Source: an uncultured Bilophila sp.
GTDB lineage: Bacteria > Desulfobacterota > Desulfovibrionia > Desulfovibrionales > Desulfovibrionaceae
Direction: 5' to 3'
Length of the DNA: 64,000 nucleotides
Assembly: GCA_902373525.1 (NCBI GenBank)
Contig: CABKMN010000003.1
Span: 67,516-131,515 of the forward strand
The notes under the pieces: generated by a model
What the model was told of the DNA's origin: nothing
Database searches by the model: none
The model's input: only the letters and a program-made list of their open reading frames with translations
Program-made: the position numbers and the translations under genes
Shown: positions 1-8,290 of the stretch, in pieces
How the letters are laid out: every line of letters begins with the position of its first letter
Numbering within the stretch: the first letter of the stretch is position 1

Positions 1-2
1 AC

Positions 3-506
3 ATCACCGCGCTCATCGCCGCGGGCGGCATGGACGAAGCCGCGAAACGCCTCGCCACGGACACCTTTACGCTGTTGGCGAAGGCCGAAGCCGCCGTGCA
101 CGGCAGGAAGCCGGAAGAGGTGCATTTCCACGAGGTCGGCGCGCTGGACAGCATTCTGGACATCTGCATGGCCTGCGACCTGTTCGTCCGCCTTGCGCCG
201 TCACGGTTCGTGGTCAGCCCGCTGCCCGTCGCGGACGGCAGCGTGGCCTGCGCCCACGGCGTCATCCCGGTTCCGGCTCCCGCCGTGCTGGAACTGTTGC
301 AGGGCATTCCGGTCCGGCCTTTCCCGGCTGAAGGCGAAACGGTGACGCCCACGGCGGCGGCGCTGCTGCGCGCGCTCGGCGCGACGTTCGGGCCGTGGCC
401 CGCCATGACGGTGGAAAAGACCGCGCTCGTGTACGGCACCCGCGTTTTTGACGGCGTGCCCAACGGAGCCGTATTCGCCTGCGGCCCGGCCTATATGGTC
501 CGGTAG
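3..506 (+). CDS. larC: LarC N-terminal (LarC1-type) nickel-insertion protein, 5' partial
   Basis: The reading frame is open from the window edge, so the start lies upstream; about 168 codons are visible. The segment around HFHEVGALDSILDI is characteristic of LarC, the CTP-dependent cyclometallase that inserts Ni into the pyridinium dithiodicarboxylate mononucleotide to make the Ni-pincer cofactor. The frame stops shortly after the region that ends the LarC1 half (near YGTRVFDGVPNG). No LarC2-like sequence follows, because larE begins 29 nt later. This is therefore either a LarC1-only protein or a split gene with larC2 elsewhere. Adjacency to larE supports the assignment. The family call is confident; completeness is unknown. 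Confidence 0.85.
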   Translation: MTALIAAGGMDEAAKRLATDTFTLLAKAEAAVHGRKPEEVHFHEVGALDSILDICMACDLFVRLAPSRFVVSPLPVADGSVACAHGVIPVPAPAVLELLQGIPVRPFPAEGETVTPTAAALLRALGATFGPWPAMTVEKTALVYGTRVFDGVPNGAVFACGPAYMVR

Positions 507-535
507 CTCTTCGGCGGAAAAGCAGGGAGCAGCGT

Positions 536-1366
536 ATGGACAGCGCCGTTGACAAGAAGGTTTCGGAAGAGCTTGCGCGCCTTGAAGGCGTCTTGCGGGG
601 GCTTGCCGACCGCAATCGGTTTGCACTGGCCTATTCCGGGGGGCTGGACAGCCGTTTTCTCGCGCACGCGGCGCGGCGTCTCGGCTTCGAACCCGTGTTG
701 CTGCACGTCGTCGGACCGCACGTGCCCCCGGAAGAGACGGCGTACGCGCGCGGCTGGGCGACGGAGAACGGCCTTCCTTATGAAGAGGTCCCCGTCGATC
801 CGCTGGACCTGCCGCTCGTCGCCGCCGGGGATCGCAAACGCTGTTATGCCTGCAAACGTGAGCTGTTTTCCCGCGTGATGGCGCGGACGGATTTGCCCCT
901 GTGCGACGGCACCAATACTTCCGATGCCGGGCAGTACCGTCCCGGCATGCTGGCCGTCCGGGAGCTCGGCGTGTTGTCGCCGCTGGCTCTCGCCGGTCTG
1001 GACAAGGCCGCGATCCACCGCGTCGCCGCCGGGACGGGCATGGCGCTCCCCGATCAGAAGCCCCGCCCCTGTCTGCTGACGCGGCTTCCCTACGGCATGA
1101 AGCCGGAGCGGGAGACGCTGGAGGCCGTCGCCGCCGGAGAGCGCGCCGTCCGCGTTTTTTTTGCGTCCGAAGGCCTGCCCGAACCGGATTTCCGATTGCG
1201 TCTCGTTGCGCCGGATCGTGCGGAACTGCACCTGCTCTCCGCCGCGTTTGCGGCGCTGCCGCCCGCCTTGCTGGAGGGGCTGGCCCGCCGTGCCGCCGTT
1301 TCCGGCCTGCCGCCGCTCCGGGTCGTCGGCATGGAAACGCTGTCGGGCTTTTTCGACCGGACCTGA
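536..1366 (+). CDS. larE: LarE, ATP-dependent sacrificial sulfur transferase
   Basis: The 276-residue protein has the PP-loop ATPase signature SGGLDSR at residues 34-40 and the KPRPCLLTRLPYG motif, whose Cys179 aligns with the sacrificial sulfur-donor cysteine known in LarE of lactobacilli. LarE adenylates the carboxylates of the nicotinic-acid-derived precursor and transfers sulfur to them; LarC then adds nickel. Further cysteines at 103, 106 and 123 are present, but a cluster-binding role cannot be decided from sequence. It starts with ATG behind AGGGAGCAGCG, 29 nt after larC, so the two are probably cotranscribed. Length is normal for the family. Confidence 0.92.
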   Translation: MDSAVDKKVSEELARLEGVLRGLADRNRFALAYSGGLDSRFLAHAARRLGFEPVLLHVVGPHVPPEETAYARGWATENGLPYEEVPVDPLDLPLVAAGDRKRCYACKRELFSRVMARTDLPLCDGTNTSDAGQYRPGMLAVRELGVLSPLALAGLDKAAIHRVAAGTGMALPDQKPRPCLLTRLPYGMKPERETLEAVAAGERAVRVFFASEGLPEPDFRLRLVAPDRAELHLLSAAFAALPPALLEGLARRAAVSGLPPLRVVGMETLSGFFDRT

Positions 1367-1483
1367 GTTCCTTTTTGCGGTACGCTGCGGACGGATGTTC
1401 TGGGAAAACGGGCGGTTCACGCCGAAGGGCCGAAATGCGACGCGGGTTCTCAGCCCTTGACGGTTTCGGCGTTTCAGTATAGG

Positions 1484-1501
1484 TACATGCATATACATGG
1501 A
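1484..1501. promoter_or_regulatory. Candidate MarR operator, copy 1
   Basis: TACATGCATATACATGGA matches 17 of 18 positions with the sequence at 1981-1998. The core is an imperfect palindrome with CATG arms around CATATA. It lies at the 5' end of the MarR gene, as expected for an autoregulatory site. Confidence 0.6.
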
Positions 1502-1948
1502 GTGTCTCCGTTGTCCGTTTCTCCGCATTCTTCCCCCGTGTGCGCCTGCATGCAGCTTCGCAAGGCCGGACGCGTCGTGACGCAGGTCTATGATCGTTGT
1601 CTGCGCCCGGCGGGCATCCGGGGGACCCAGTTCGCGCTGCTCAAACGGATTGCGGACATGCGCCGGCCCTTCATCACCGATATCGGCAAGGCGCTGTGCA
1701 TGGACCAGACCACCGCGACCCGGAACGTCGGCCTGCTGGAGCGCGAAGGTCTGCTCCGCGTGGCCGGACATCCCGACGACGCCCGCAAGAAGGTGGTGGA
1801 ACTGACCGAGGCGGGGCGGGCCAAGCTGGAGGAAGCCTTTCCGCTGTGGGAACAGGCGCAGCGGGAGATCAGGGACTATCTCGGAGACGACAGGCTCGAC
1901 AGCCTGTGCGCGTTGCTCCAGACCCTGAGCGATTTCTCGAAGGACTGA
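1487..1948 (+). CDS. MarR-family transcriptional regulator
   Basis: This is a winged-helix regulator of about 150 residues. After a short Cys-containing leader (VCACMQLRKAGR) comes the dimerisation region, then the helix-turn-helix around ITDIGKALCMDQTTATRNV and the wing with the conserved DDARKK motif. MarR proteins usually repress a neighbouring redox, drug or efflux gene and release on ligand binding or thiol oxidation; the early CxC pair could be a thiol sensor, which is only inference. The start is uncertain: ATG 1487 lies inside the operator-like repeat, and GTG 1502 or TTG 1511 (behind GGAG) would fit family alignments better. The likely target is the flavodoxin-like gene 85 nt downstream. 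Confidence 0.88.
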   Translation: MHIHGVSPLSVSPHSSPVCACMQLRKAGRVVTQVYDRCLRPAGIRGTQFALLKRIADMRRPFITDIGKALCMDQTTATRNVGLLEREGLLRVAGHPDDARKKVVELTEAGRAKLEEAFPLWEQAQREIRDYLGDDRLDSLCALLQTLSDFSKD

Positions 1949-1980
1949 CCTGCGGGAGCGGATGCGTTGTTGCACGCCGT

Positions 1981-1998
1981 TCCATGCATATACATGGA
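1981..1998. promoter_or_regulatory. Candidate MarR operator, copy 2
   Basis: TCCATGCATATACATGGA has TCCATG and CATGGA arms that are exact inverted repeats separated by CATATA. It lies 35 nt before the ATG of the flavodoxin-like gene and upstream of its Shine-Dalgarno sequence, where a bound MarR dimer would block transcription. Confidence 0.65.
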
Positions 1999-2033
1999 AA
2001 ACGTTTACCGTACATCCATAAGGAGACAGCAGC

Positions 2034-2654
2034 ATGAACGTATTGCTCATCAACGGCAGCCCGCACAAGAAGGGCTGCACCTACACGGCCCTCAGTGAAG
2101 TTGCCGGGCAGCTCGAAAAGAACGGCATCGGCACGAACATCCTGCACATCGGCACCAAGGCCATCCACGGCTGCATCGCCTGCGGCGGCTGCAAGGACAC
2201 CGGCCTGTGCGTGTTCAAGGACGACCCGGTCAACGAGTGCATCGAGCTGATGAAGAAGGCCGACGGCGTGATCGTGGGTTCGCCCGTCTACTATGCCGCG
2301 CCCAACGGCGCGCTGTGCGCGTTTCTGGATCGCGTGTTCTTCATGAAGAGCGCCCCCTACGCCTACAAGCCCGCCGCGGCCGTGGTGAGCTGCCGCCGGG
2401 GCGGAGCCAGCGCGGCCTTTGACCGCCTGAACAAGTACTTCACGATTTCCTGTATGCCCGTCGTGTCCTCGCAGTACTGGAACTCCGTGCACGGCAACAC
2501 TCCGGACGAAGTGCGGCAGGACCTTGAAGGCCTCCAGATCATGCGGACGCTGGGGGATACGATGGCGTGGCTGCTCAAGTGCATCGAGGCGGCCAAGGGC
2601 ACGGTGCCCTATCCCGTCCGCGAGCCGTGGACGCCCACCAATTTTATTCACTAG
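2034..2654 (+). CDS. Flavodoxin-fold NAD(P)H-dependent FMN reductase / iron-sulfur flavoprotein-like
   Basis: The 206-residue protein opens with the flavodoxin-like FMN phosphate loop INGSPHKKGCT (residues 6-16) and has GSPVYYAAPNGALCAFLDR in the second flavin loop. Cysteines 47, 50, 53 and 59 form CX2CX2CX5C, the compact cysteine motif known from archaeal iron-sulfur flavoproteins, so it may carry a 4Fe-4S cluster besides FMN. Probable role: cytosolic electron transfer or reduction of quinones, nitro compounds or oxidants. The ribosome binding site AAGGAG (2020-2025) sets the start. It follows a MarR gene and shares its operator, implying inducible expression. A strong terminator closes the unit. 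The physiological substrate is unknown. Confidence 0.85.
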   Translation: MNVLLINGSPHKKGCTYTALSEVAGQLEKNGIGTNILHIGTKAIHGCIACGGCKDTGLCVFKDDPVNECIELMKKADGVIVGSPVYYAAPNGALCAFLDRVFFMKSAPYAYKPAAAVVSCRRGGASAAFDRLNKYFTISCMPVVSSQYWNSVHGNTPDEVRQDLEGLQIMRTLGDTMAWLLKCIEAAKGTVPYPVREPWTPTNFIH

Positions 2655-2664
2655 AACAGGTTTC

Positions 2665-2687
2665 GGGGGACTTCGGTCCCCCTTTTT
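2665..2687 (+). terminator. Rho-independent terminator after the flavodoxin-like gene
   Basis: GGGGGAC and GTCCCCC form a perfect 7-bp stem around a TTCG tetraloop, followed by TTTTT. It begins 11 nt after the stop codon. Confidence 0.93.
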
Positions 2688-2743
2688 CGTGGGCGAAAAG
2701 GGGCCGTCCAAGCGGAACAGGCAAATTCGGCGGTCCTAGCGGC

Positions 2744-3688
2744 CTAAGCGGTTCCTTCTCCGGGCACTCCAGAAAGGAAGGCTTCATCAGGGGGCGGGGG
2801 CTGCGTCAGCAGGAAGTGTCCGGGGAGGACTTCCCGCCATTCGCCGCTCAGGTCGGCGGTTTCGCGGGTATGGGGAATGATGCGCTTCGAGCGTTCGTAG
2901 AGAGGATCGGGCACGGGGATCGCGGAGATCAGGGCGCGGGTATAGGGATGCAGGGGCGTCTCGAACAGTTCTTTCGCCGGGGCGAGTTCCACCAGCTTTC
3001 CGGCGTACATGACGCCCACGCGGTCGCAGAGGTACCGCACCATCGACAGATCGTGGGCGATGAACAGGAACGTGAACTGGTGTTCCCGCTGGAGATGCTG
3101 AAACAGGGACACGATCTGCGCCTGAATGGACACGTCGAGCGAGGCCACGGGTTCGTCCGCGACGATGAGTTCGGGATTGACGGCGATGCTGCGGGCGATG
3201 GCGACGCGCTGACGCTGCCCGCCGGAGATTTCTCCCGGAAACTTGTTGCCGTAGCCGACGTCCAGTCCTACAAGCGCAAGCAGCTTGTCCACCTCGGCCC
3301 GCCGCTGCGTCCTGTCCGGGTACAGGCGGTTGATCACCAGCGGTTCCGCAATGATGTCCGCGACCTTCATGCGCGGGTTCAGGGCCGCCGCCGAGTCCTG
3401 AAAAATGACCTGCATGTTGCGCTGGACGTCTTTCCTGTGTTGCCGGTAGGAACGCTTTTCCGAGATCAGGTATTCCTTGAAGAAGATGTCGCCTTCCGTC
3501 GGGGTGTAGATGCCCATGACGGCGCGGGCCACCGTCGATTTGCCGCAGCCGGATTCGCCGACCAGCCCGAAGATTTCCCCTTTCCGCAGATCAAAGGAAA
3601 TCCCGTTGACGGCGCGCACCGTCAGGGACCTGTTGATGGGGAAATGCTGTTTGTAGTTTCTGACGGAAAGGATGACTTGGCTGTTCAA
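2744..3688 (-). CDS. Peptide/nickel ABC transporter ATP-binding protein (DppF/OppF type)
   Basis: The 314-residue ATPase has Walker A GLVGESGCGKST, signature SGGQRQRVAIARS, Walker B LIVADEPVASLD and the C-terminal oligopeptide-transporter region with HPYTRALISAIPVPDP. It is the second ATPase of the five-gene importer and would pair with the preceding gene to power uptake. No ATG or GTG is available near the conserved N-terminus. The best start is TTG at 3688, overlapping the TGA of the upstream ATPase gene (TTGA), which suggests translational coupling. Normal family length. Substrate (peptide, nickel or other) is not determinable from this subunit. Confidence 0.9.
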   Translation of the reverse strand: MNSQVILSVRNYKQHFPINRSLTVRAVNGISFDLRKGEIFGLVGESGCGKSTVARAVMGIYTPTEGDIFFKEYLISEKRSYRQHRKDVQRNMQVIFQDSAAALNPRMKVADIIAEPLVINRLYPDRTQRRAEVDKLLALVGLDVGYGNKFPGEISGGQRQRVAIARSIAVNPELIVADEPVASLDVSIQAQIVSLFQHLQREHQFTFLFIAHDLSMVRYLCDRVGVMYAGKLVELAPAKELFETPLHPYTRALISAIPVPDPLYERSKRIIPHTRETADLSGEWREVLPGHFLLTQPPPPDEAFLSGVPGEGTA

Positions 3689-4701
3689 TGGCTCGTACCA
3701 CGGCGTTTGATGGTGACGGGAGGCGTGACCTTGGGCGCTCGTTCGTCCAGCAGCCACGTTGCGGCGCTGTGGGTCTCGGAAACGGGGAACATCGGCGGCA
3801 TCCGCTCGTAGTCGATTTTCAGGGCGTACCGGTTCCGCTCGGCGAAGGCGTCGCCCGGAGGCGGGTCCAGCAGCGTGGGAGGCATGCCCGGAATGCCCCG
3901 CAGCTCGCCGGTTTCCAGAGCCTGCGAGGGCAGGGCGCCCAGAAGGCCCCACGTATACGGGTGGCGCGGATCGTAAAAGACCTCCTCGGCGGTCCCGATT
4001 TCGACGATTTTCCCGGCGTACATCACGGCGACCCGGTCCGCGACGCGCGCGACCACGCCCAGATCGTGCGACACCAGCACGATGCCGACGCCGGTTTGCC
4101 GCTGGATGTCGCGCAGCAGATCGAGCATCTGCGCCTGCACGGTCACGTCGAGCGCCGTGGTCGGCTCGTCCGCGAAGAGGATGCGCGGGTTCAGGGCCAG
4201 CGCGATGGCGAGCACGCACCGCTGGCGCATGCCCCCGGAAAAATAGTGCGGCTGCAACAGCATCCGCTGGGCGGGATCGTCGATGCCCACGCGGTGCAGC
4301 ATCTCCACGGCGAGGGCCTGCGCCGCTTCCCGGCTCATCTTGCGGTGCTTCAGCACGGCTTCCGTAATCTGCTTCCCGATGGGGATCGTAGGGTTCAGCG
4401 TGGTCATGGGGTCCTGAAACAGCATGGAAAACAGGGAGCCGCGCAGTTTCCGCATCTGCTTTTCGGTATACGGGGCGATGTCCGCGCCGTCGATGAGCAT
4501 TTTGCCGCTGATCCGGGCGTTGCCCGGAAGCAGTTTCATGACCGACTTGCACAGGACGGATTTGCCGCAGCCGGATTCGCCTACGATGGCGAGCGTTTCG
4601 CCCCGCCGGAGGGACAGCGAAACGTCCCGGACGGCCTGTACGGTGCCGTCGGGCGTGTCGAAATGAACGGAGAGGTTTTTCAGTTCCAGTACGGTGTCCA
4701 T
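3685..4701 (-). CDS. Peptide/nickel ABC transporter ATP-binding protein (DppD/OppD type)
   Basis: The 338-residue ATPase has Walker A AIVGESGCGKSVLCKS, signature SGGMRQRCVLAIAL, Walker B ILFADEPTTALD, and the HPYTWGLLGALP plus GxPPxLLDPPPGDAFAERN-type tail that marks OppD/DppD proteins. Its start is ATG behind GAGG. It follows the binding-protein gene after a 78-nt gap containing a terminator-like hairpin, and overlaps the next ATPase gene by 4 nt. It acts on the cytoplasmic face of the membrane with the two permeases encoded upstream. Confidence 0.92.
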   Translation of the reverse strand: MDTVLELKNLSVHFDTPDGTVQAVRDVSLSLRRGETLAIVGESGCGKSVLCKSVMKLLPGNARISGKMLIDGADIAPYTEKQMRKLRGSLFSMLFQDPMTTLNPTIPIGKQITEAVLKHRKMSREAAQALAVEMLHRVGIDDPAQRMLLQPHYFSGGMRQRCVLAIALALNPRILFADEPTTALDVTVQAQMLDLLRDIQRQTGVGIVLVSHDLGVVARVADRVAVMYAGKIVEIGTAEEVFYDPRHPYTWGLLGALPSQALETGELRGIPGMPPTLLDPPPGDAFAERNRYALKIDYERMPPMFPVSETHSAATWLLDERAPKVTPPVTIKRRGTSH

Positions 4702-4731
4702 GCATGCCTCGGCGTGCCGGAGAGGACCGGC

Positions 4732-4763
4732 AAAAGGGGCCGCCCGGTTTTTCGGACGGCCCC
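4732..4763 (-). terminator. Intra-operon terminator-like stem-loop downstream of the binding-protein gene
   Basis: Arms 4736-4746 and 4753-4763 pair over 11 bp with one mismatch around a T-rich loop, and on the minus strand are followed by TTTT. Its location between the binding-protein and ATPase genes suggests partial termination or 3'-end protection, giving excess binding protein. Confidence 0.6.
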
Positions 4764-4779
4764 GTGTCGTTTGCGGTGA

Positions 4780-6345
4780 CTAACGGGTCAGCGTCCAGTC
4801 TTCGATGTTCCACATGACGCCCACGGCATGGTGGCCGAGAACGCGCGTGGCATCAAGCCCCTTCAATCCGGCGACGCTCACGTAGTTGCCGTTCAGGTAG
4901 GCGACCAGCAGGTGACCGGGACGTTCGGCGTACGCTTCCTCGAACTGGCCGTAGATGGCCTTGCGCCGGGCGGCGTCTTCCGTCTGGCGGCCCTTTTTGA
5001 GCAGTTCGTCCACCTTCGGGTTGGAATAGGCCATCGTGTTGTCGCTGGCCCCGGTGACGAAGTCCTTGTAGACGCCGTCCGGGTCGAATTCGGCGGCGAA
5101 CCCGGCGAGGAAGCCGTTGTAGCCGGCCTTCCAGTCGAACTTGGTGACGAGCACGATCCGCATGTCCACCCCGGCCTTCCTGAGTTCGTTGGCGATGACC
5201 TTGGCGATGTCGACGCGCTCTTCCTCATAGTCGCGGACCTGAATCGTGAACGAGAACTTCTGCCCGTCGCGTTCGTAGATGCCGTCCTTACCCTTCTTCC
5301 AGCCGAGCCTGTCCATTTCGGCGGCGAACTTCTTGAGATCGTAGGGGTAGATGTCCGCAGCCTTGTTGCCGCCGTAGGCGTTCATCTGGATGGGGCTGAA
5401 CGCCGGGAAGCCCTGACCGTTCAGTACGCTCCTGACGATGGCGGGCTTGTTCAGGGCGTAGTTCAGCACGCCGACGGAGTCGCCGTTCCGCTTCCAGAAT
5501 TCGGTGTGGAAGTCCATGGCGGCGGAGCGGTAGTCGGCGGTGGCGAAGTCGATGTTCGCATAGCCGTCCTTGCCTCGGAATGTATCCGCATACTTGGCGT
5601 TCAGCCACGCGAGATCGGCCTCGCCGGACTGGAGCATGAGCGCCTTGGTGCTTTCGACGGCAACGGTCTTGTAGACGATCCGGTCGATGTTCGGCACCTT
5701 GCCGTAGTAGTCCTTGTTCTTTTCCAGAATGATCATGCCCCCGGCGGTGTCCCATTCCACGAACGTGTAGCGTCCGGTGCCTACGGGCTGCTGGTTGGCC
5801 GGAGCGGTGTTGATGTCCTTGCCCGCGAAAAGATGCTTGGGCAGGATGCCGATGGTGAAGTTGTCCAGCATGGCGGCGTTGGGGCGGGAAAGGGTGAACG
5901 CCACGGTGCGGGCGTCCGGCGTCGCGATGGAGGTGATGTCCTCGTAGTTGCTGGTGATGGAGGAGGCCAGCGTCTTGTCCTTGGTCAGGGCGTCGTAGGT
6001 GAAGACGATGTCTTCCACGGTCAACGGCTTGCCGTCGTGCCACTTCACGCCGTCGCGCAGCTTGAAGGTGTAGGTGTGCGTCCCCTCGTCGTAGCTGTAG
6101 CTCTCGGCGAGTTCCGGAACCGGCTGGCCCTTGGCGTCGTACTTCATCAGGCCGGAAAAGATGATCGTGGGCAGTTCCTGATGGTTGTTGAGCAGAGGGT
6201 TGATGGTGTCCTCGTTTTCCCCGGCGTAGACGAGGGTGTTCGCCAAATCGTCGGCGGCGCGGGCGGGCGTCCAGACGAGGCACAGCGCCAGACACAGCAG
6301 GCTCAAGGTTTTCAGGACCGGGCCGGTCAGGGAATGGTTCTTCAC
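4780..6345 (-). CDS. ABC transporter substrate-binding protein, family 5 (peptide/nickel type)
   Basis: The 521-residue exported protein has a signal peptide (hydrophobic LKTLSLLCLALCLVW, then ARAADD at the cleavage site) followed by a complete SBP family 5 fold (for example ETLxxxVxxxLAES-like region, FKLRDGVKWHDGKPLTVEDI, VGTGRYTFVEWD). It captures the ligand in the periplasm for the permease pair. GTG at 6345 is chosen because AAGGAGA sits 6 nt upstream and the signal peptide begins immediately; longer in-frame extensions have no signal sequence. Gene order is permease-permease-binding protein-ATPase-ATPase, unusual relative to dpp/nik operons where the binding protein is first. Ligand unknown; nickel would fit the nearby Lar genes, but that is speculation. 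Confidence 0.92.
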   Translation of the reverse strand: MKNHSLTGPVLKTLSLLCLALCLVWTPARAADDLANTLVYAGENEDTINPLLNNHQELPTIIFSGLMKYDAKGQPVPELAESYSYDEGTHTYTFKLRDGVKWHDGKPLTVEDIVFTYDALTKDKTLASSITSNYEDITSIATPDARTVAFTLSRPNAAMLDNFTIGILPKHLFAGKDINTAPANQQPVGTGRYTFVEWDTAGGMIILEKNKDYYGKVPNIDRIVYKTVAVESTKALMLQSGEADLAWLNAKYADTFRGKDGYANIDFATADYRSAAMDFHTEFWKRNGDSVGVLNYALNKPAIVRSVLNGQGFPAFSPIQMNAYGGNKAADIYPYDLKKFAAEMDRLGWKKGKDGIYERDGQKFSFTIQVRDYEEERVDIAKVIANELRKAGVDMRIVLVTKFDWKAGYNGFLAGFAAEFDPDGVYKDFVTGASDNTMAYSNPKVDELLKKGRQTEDAARRKAIYGQFEEAYAERPGHLLVAYLNGNYVSVAGLKGLDATRVLGHHAVGVMWNIEDWTLTR

Positions 6346-6398
6346 GGAGTTCTCCTTGGAGGTTGGCGTACGTTGACTGTATCGGCGCGACCTGCGGA

Positions 6399-7301
6399 CT
6401 ACAGGTTGCTGGGCCCTTGGTTGCTTCGTTTGCGGAAGTAGTGGCCGATGCTGGTGATGCTCAGCAGCGTGACCACGAGGAAGACTCCGGGAATGAGGAT
6501 CACCCACCATGAGTTGAGGAGGAGCGCCCGGTCGGCCAGCGCCAGCATGCTCCCCCACGAGAGCACGTCCACCGGCAGGCCCAGCCCGAGGAAGCTCAGG
6601 GTCGCCTCCATCGCCATGCTGGTGCTGACGCTGGAGATGACCACGAACATGATGGCCGACACGAAATTCGGGATGAGGTGCCTGCGCATGATGAAGGGAA
6701 AGGTCGCCCCCATGCAGCGCGACGCGAGGATGTATTCGCTGTTGCGGATTTGCCGGACCTCGCTCCGGACGATGCGGGACAGGGCGAACCACCCGGTGAC
6801 GCCGATGACGAGCGAGAGGGTGAGTTCGTTCTGCTTGCCCATGAGGGACAGGATGAGCAGGAGCGACAGCAGGACCGGGACGCTTTGCAGCAGTTCCACC
6901 GCCCGCATCATGGCGGCGTCCACCATGCCGGACGCGGCTCCGGACAGGCAGCCGTAGGCCACGCCGATGACCGTGATGACCGCCGCGCTCATCAGGCCGA
7001 TGAAGATGGAGGCCCTGCCGCCGTACCAGATGATCGAATAGATGTCGCGGCCCAGCGAGTCCGTGCCGAACCAGAACGTGGCGTTGGGGGCCTCGTTGAC
7101 GTTCATGAGGAACAGCTCGGTGGGATCGTGGTTGATGATCAGTCCCGAAAACAGGCAGCCGAGGGCGATGACCGAGAACACGGCGAGGGCGAGGACGGGT
7201 TTGCCTTTCAGCCGTTCCCGCAGCGTCTTTTTCCGCACGGCGGGCCGGTGCGTCCTGTACCCGGCCCCGACGAGGGTGAAGGCGTCGGAAGAGGCGTCCA
7301 T
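6399..7301 (-). CDS. Peptide/nickel ABC transporter permease (DppC/NikC type)
   Basis: The 300-residue inner-membrane protein has an N-terminal OppC-type segment, one membrane span (LALAVFSVIALGCLFSGLII), the periplasmic segment with FGTDSLGRDI typical of DppC/NikC, and five more spans. The EAA loop, which contacts the ATPases, is at about IVRSEVRQIRNSEYILASRC. The ATG at 7301 overlaps the TGA of the upstream permease gene (TGATG), so translation is probably coupled. It forms the heterodimeric channel with the other permease. Confidence 0.9.
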   Translation of the reverse strand: MDASSDAFTLVGAGYRTHRPAVRKKTLRERLKGKPVLALAVFSVIALGCLFSGLIINHDPTELFLMNVNEAPNATFWFGTDSLGRDIYSIIWYGGRASIFIGLMSAAVITVIGVAYGCLSGAASGMVDAAMMRAVELLQSVPVLLSLLLILSLMGKQNELTLSLVIGVTGWFALSRIVRSEVRQIRNSEYILASRCMGATFPFIMRRHLIPNFVSAIMFVVISSVSTSMAMEATLSFLGLGLPVDVLSWGSMLALADRALLLNSWWVILIPGVFLVVTLLSITSIGHYFRKRSNQGPSNL

Positions 7302-8290
7302 CAGCACACCACCCCGTTCGAGGACTTCATGCGGGGGTCGATGACCTCGTTGACGGCCTGCGCCGCGAGGCTGCTCAGCATGACCATCGCGCCGGTGATC
7401 AGCACCATGAGCATCAGGAGGTTGTAGTCGTGGTACTTGGCGCTGGACACGGCCAGCAGGCCGATGCCCGGATAGTTGAATACCGATTCGGCCACATAGG
7501 TGCCGCTGAGGACATGGGGGATGGAAATGGCCATGATGCTGACGATGGTGGGAAGCACGTTCCGAAGGCAGTGGCTCAGCAGGACCCGCGTTCTGCCGAG
7601 CCCCTTGGCGCGCGCCAGCAGCACGTAGTCACGGCGGATTTCGTCCAGCAGCTTGTTGCGGATCATGTAGGCGTAGTACCACAGATGGCTTGCCACCATG
7701 ACGATCAGCGGCAGGACGAGGTGGCGCAGGCGGTCGGCCACGTCCCCGGATTTCCCGATGCCGTAGGCTCCACTGCTCGGCAGCAGCTTGAGGTTGACGC
7801 TGAAGACGAGCACCAGCACAACGCCCATCCAGAACGCGGGCACATAGAAGGCCACGGTGCCGATGCGGCAGACGAACCGATCCACGAACGTGTCCTCGAA
7901 ACGGGCGCAGAAGAGGGCGAGCGCCACGGCGAGCAGGAAGACCAGCGCGTAGGCGATGCCGCCCAGCATGAGGGTGTTGCCGATGAGCGGGGAAACGACG
8001 TCGAGCACGGGACGCTTGTATTTCAGGGAGATGCCGAAGTCGCCCTGCGCCACGTTGCCGATCCACTGGACATACTGCGTCCAGATGGGGCCGTTCAGGC
8101 CCAGCCGTTCGCGCGCGGCGTCCAGCTCGGCGGTGGTCATCGACTGCATGGCGTCGCCGTAGAAGGACTGGAGCGGATCGCCGGGCGTCAGCCGGGACAC
8201 GTAGAAGACGATCAGCGACAGCAGAAACATCATGATGATGAAGACGAGCGTCTTCCGTGCGAGAGAGGCGAGCAGGTGCGTACCGTTCAT
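7301..8290 (-). CDS. Peptide/nickel ABC transporter permease (DppB/NikB type)
   Basis: The 329-residue inner-membrane protein has the N-terminal span plus SRLTPGDPLQSFYGDAM segment common to DppB/NikB, and six membrane spans in total. The EAA-type loop is around LLDEIRRDYVLLARAKGLG, the cytoplasmic contact for ATPases. It is the first gene of the importer operon, starting with ATG behind GGAAGG. It ends within the next permease gene. The promoter must lie in the AT-richer 8.3-8.6 kb gap. Confidence 0.91.
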   Translation of the reverse strand: MNGTHLLASLARKTLVFIIMMFLLSLIVFYVSRLTPGDPLQSFYGDAMQSMTTAELDAARERLGLNGPIWTQYVQWIGNVAQGDFGISLKYKRPVLDVVSPLIGNTLMLGGIAYALVFLLAVALALFCARFEDTFVDRFVCRIGTVAFYVPAFWMGVVLVLVFSVNLKLLPSSGAYGIGKSGDVADRLRHLVLPLIVMVASHLWYYAYMIRNKLLDEIRRDYVLLARAKGLGRTRVLLSHCLRNVLPTIVSIMAISIPHVLSGTYVAESVFNYPGIGLLAVSSAKYHDYNLLMLMVLITGAMVMLSSLAAQAVNEVIDPRMKSSNGVVC

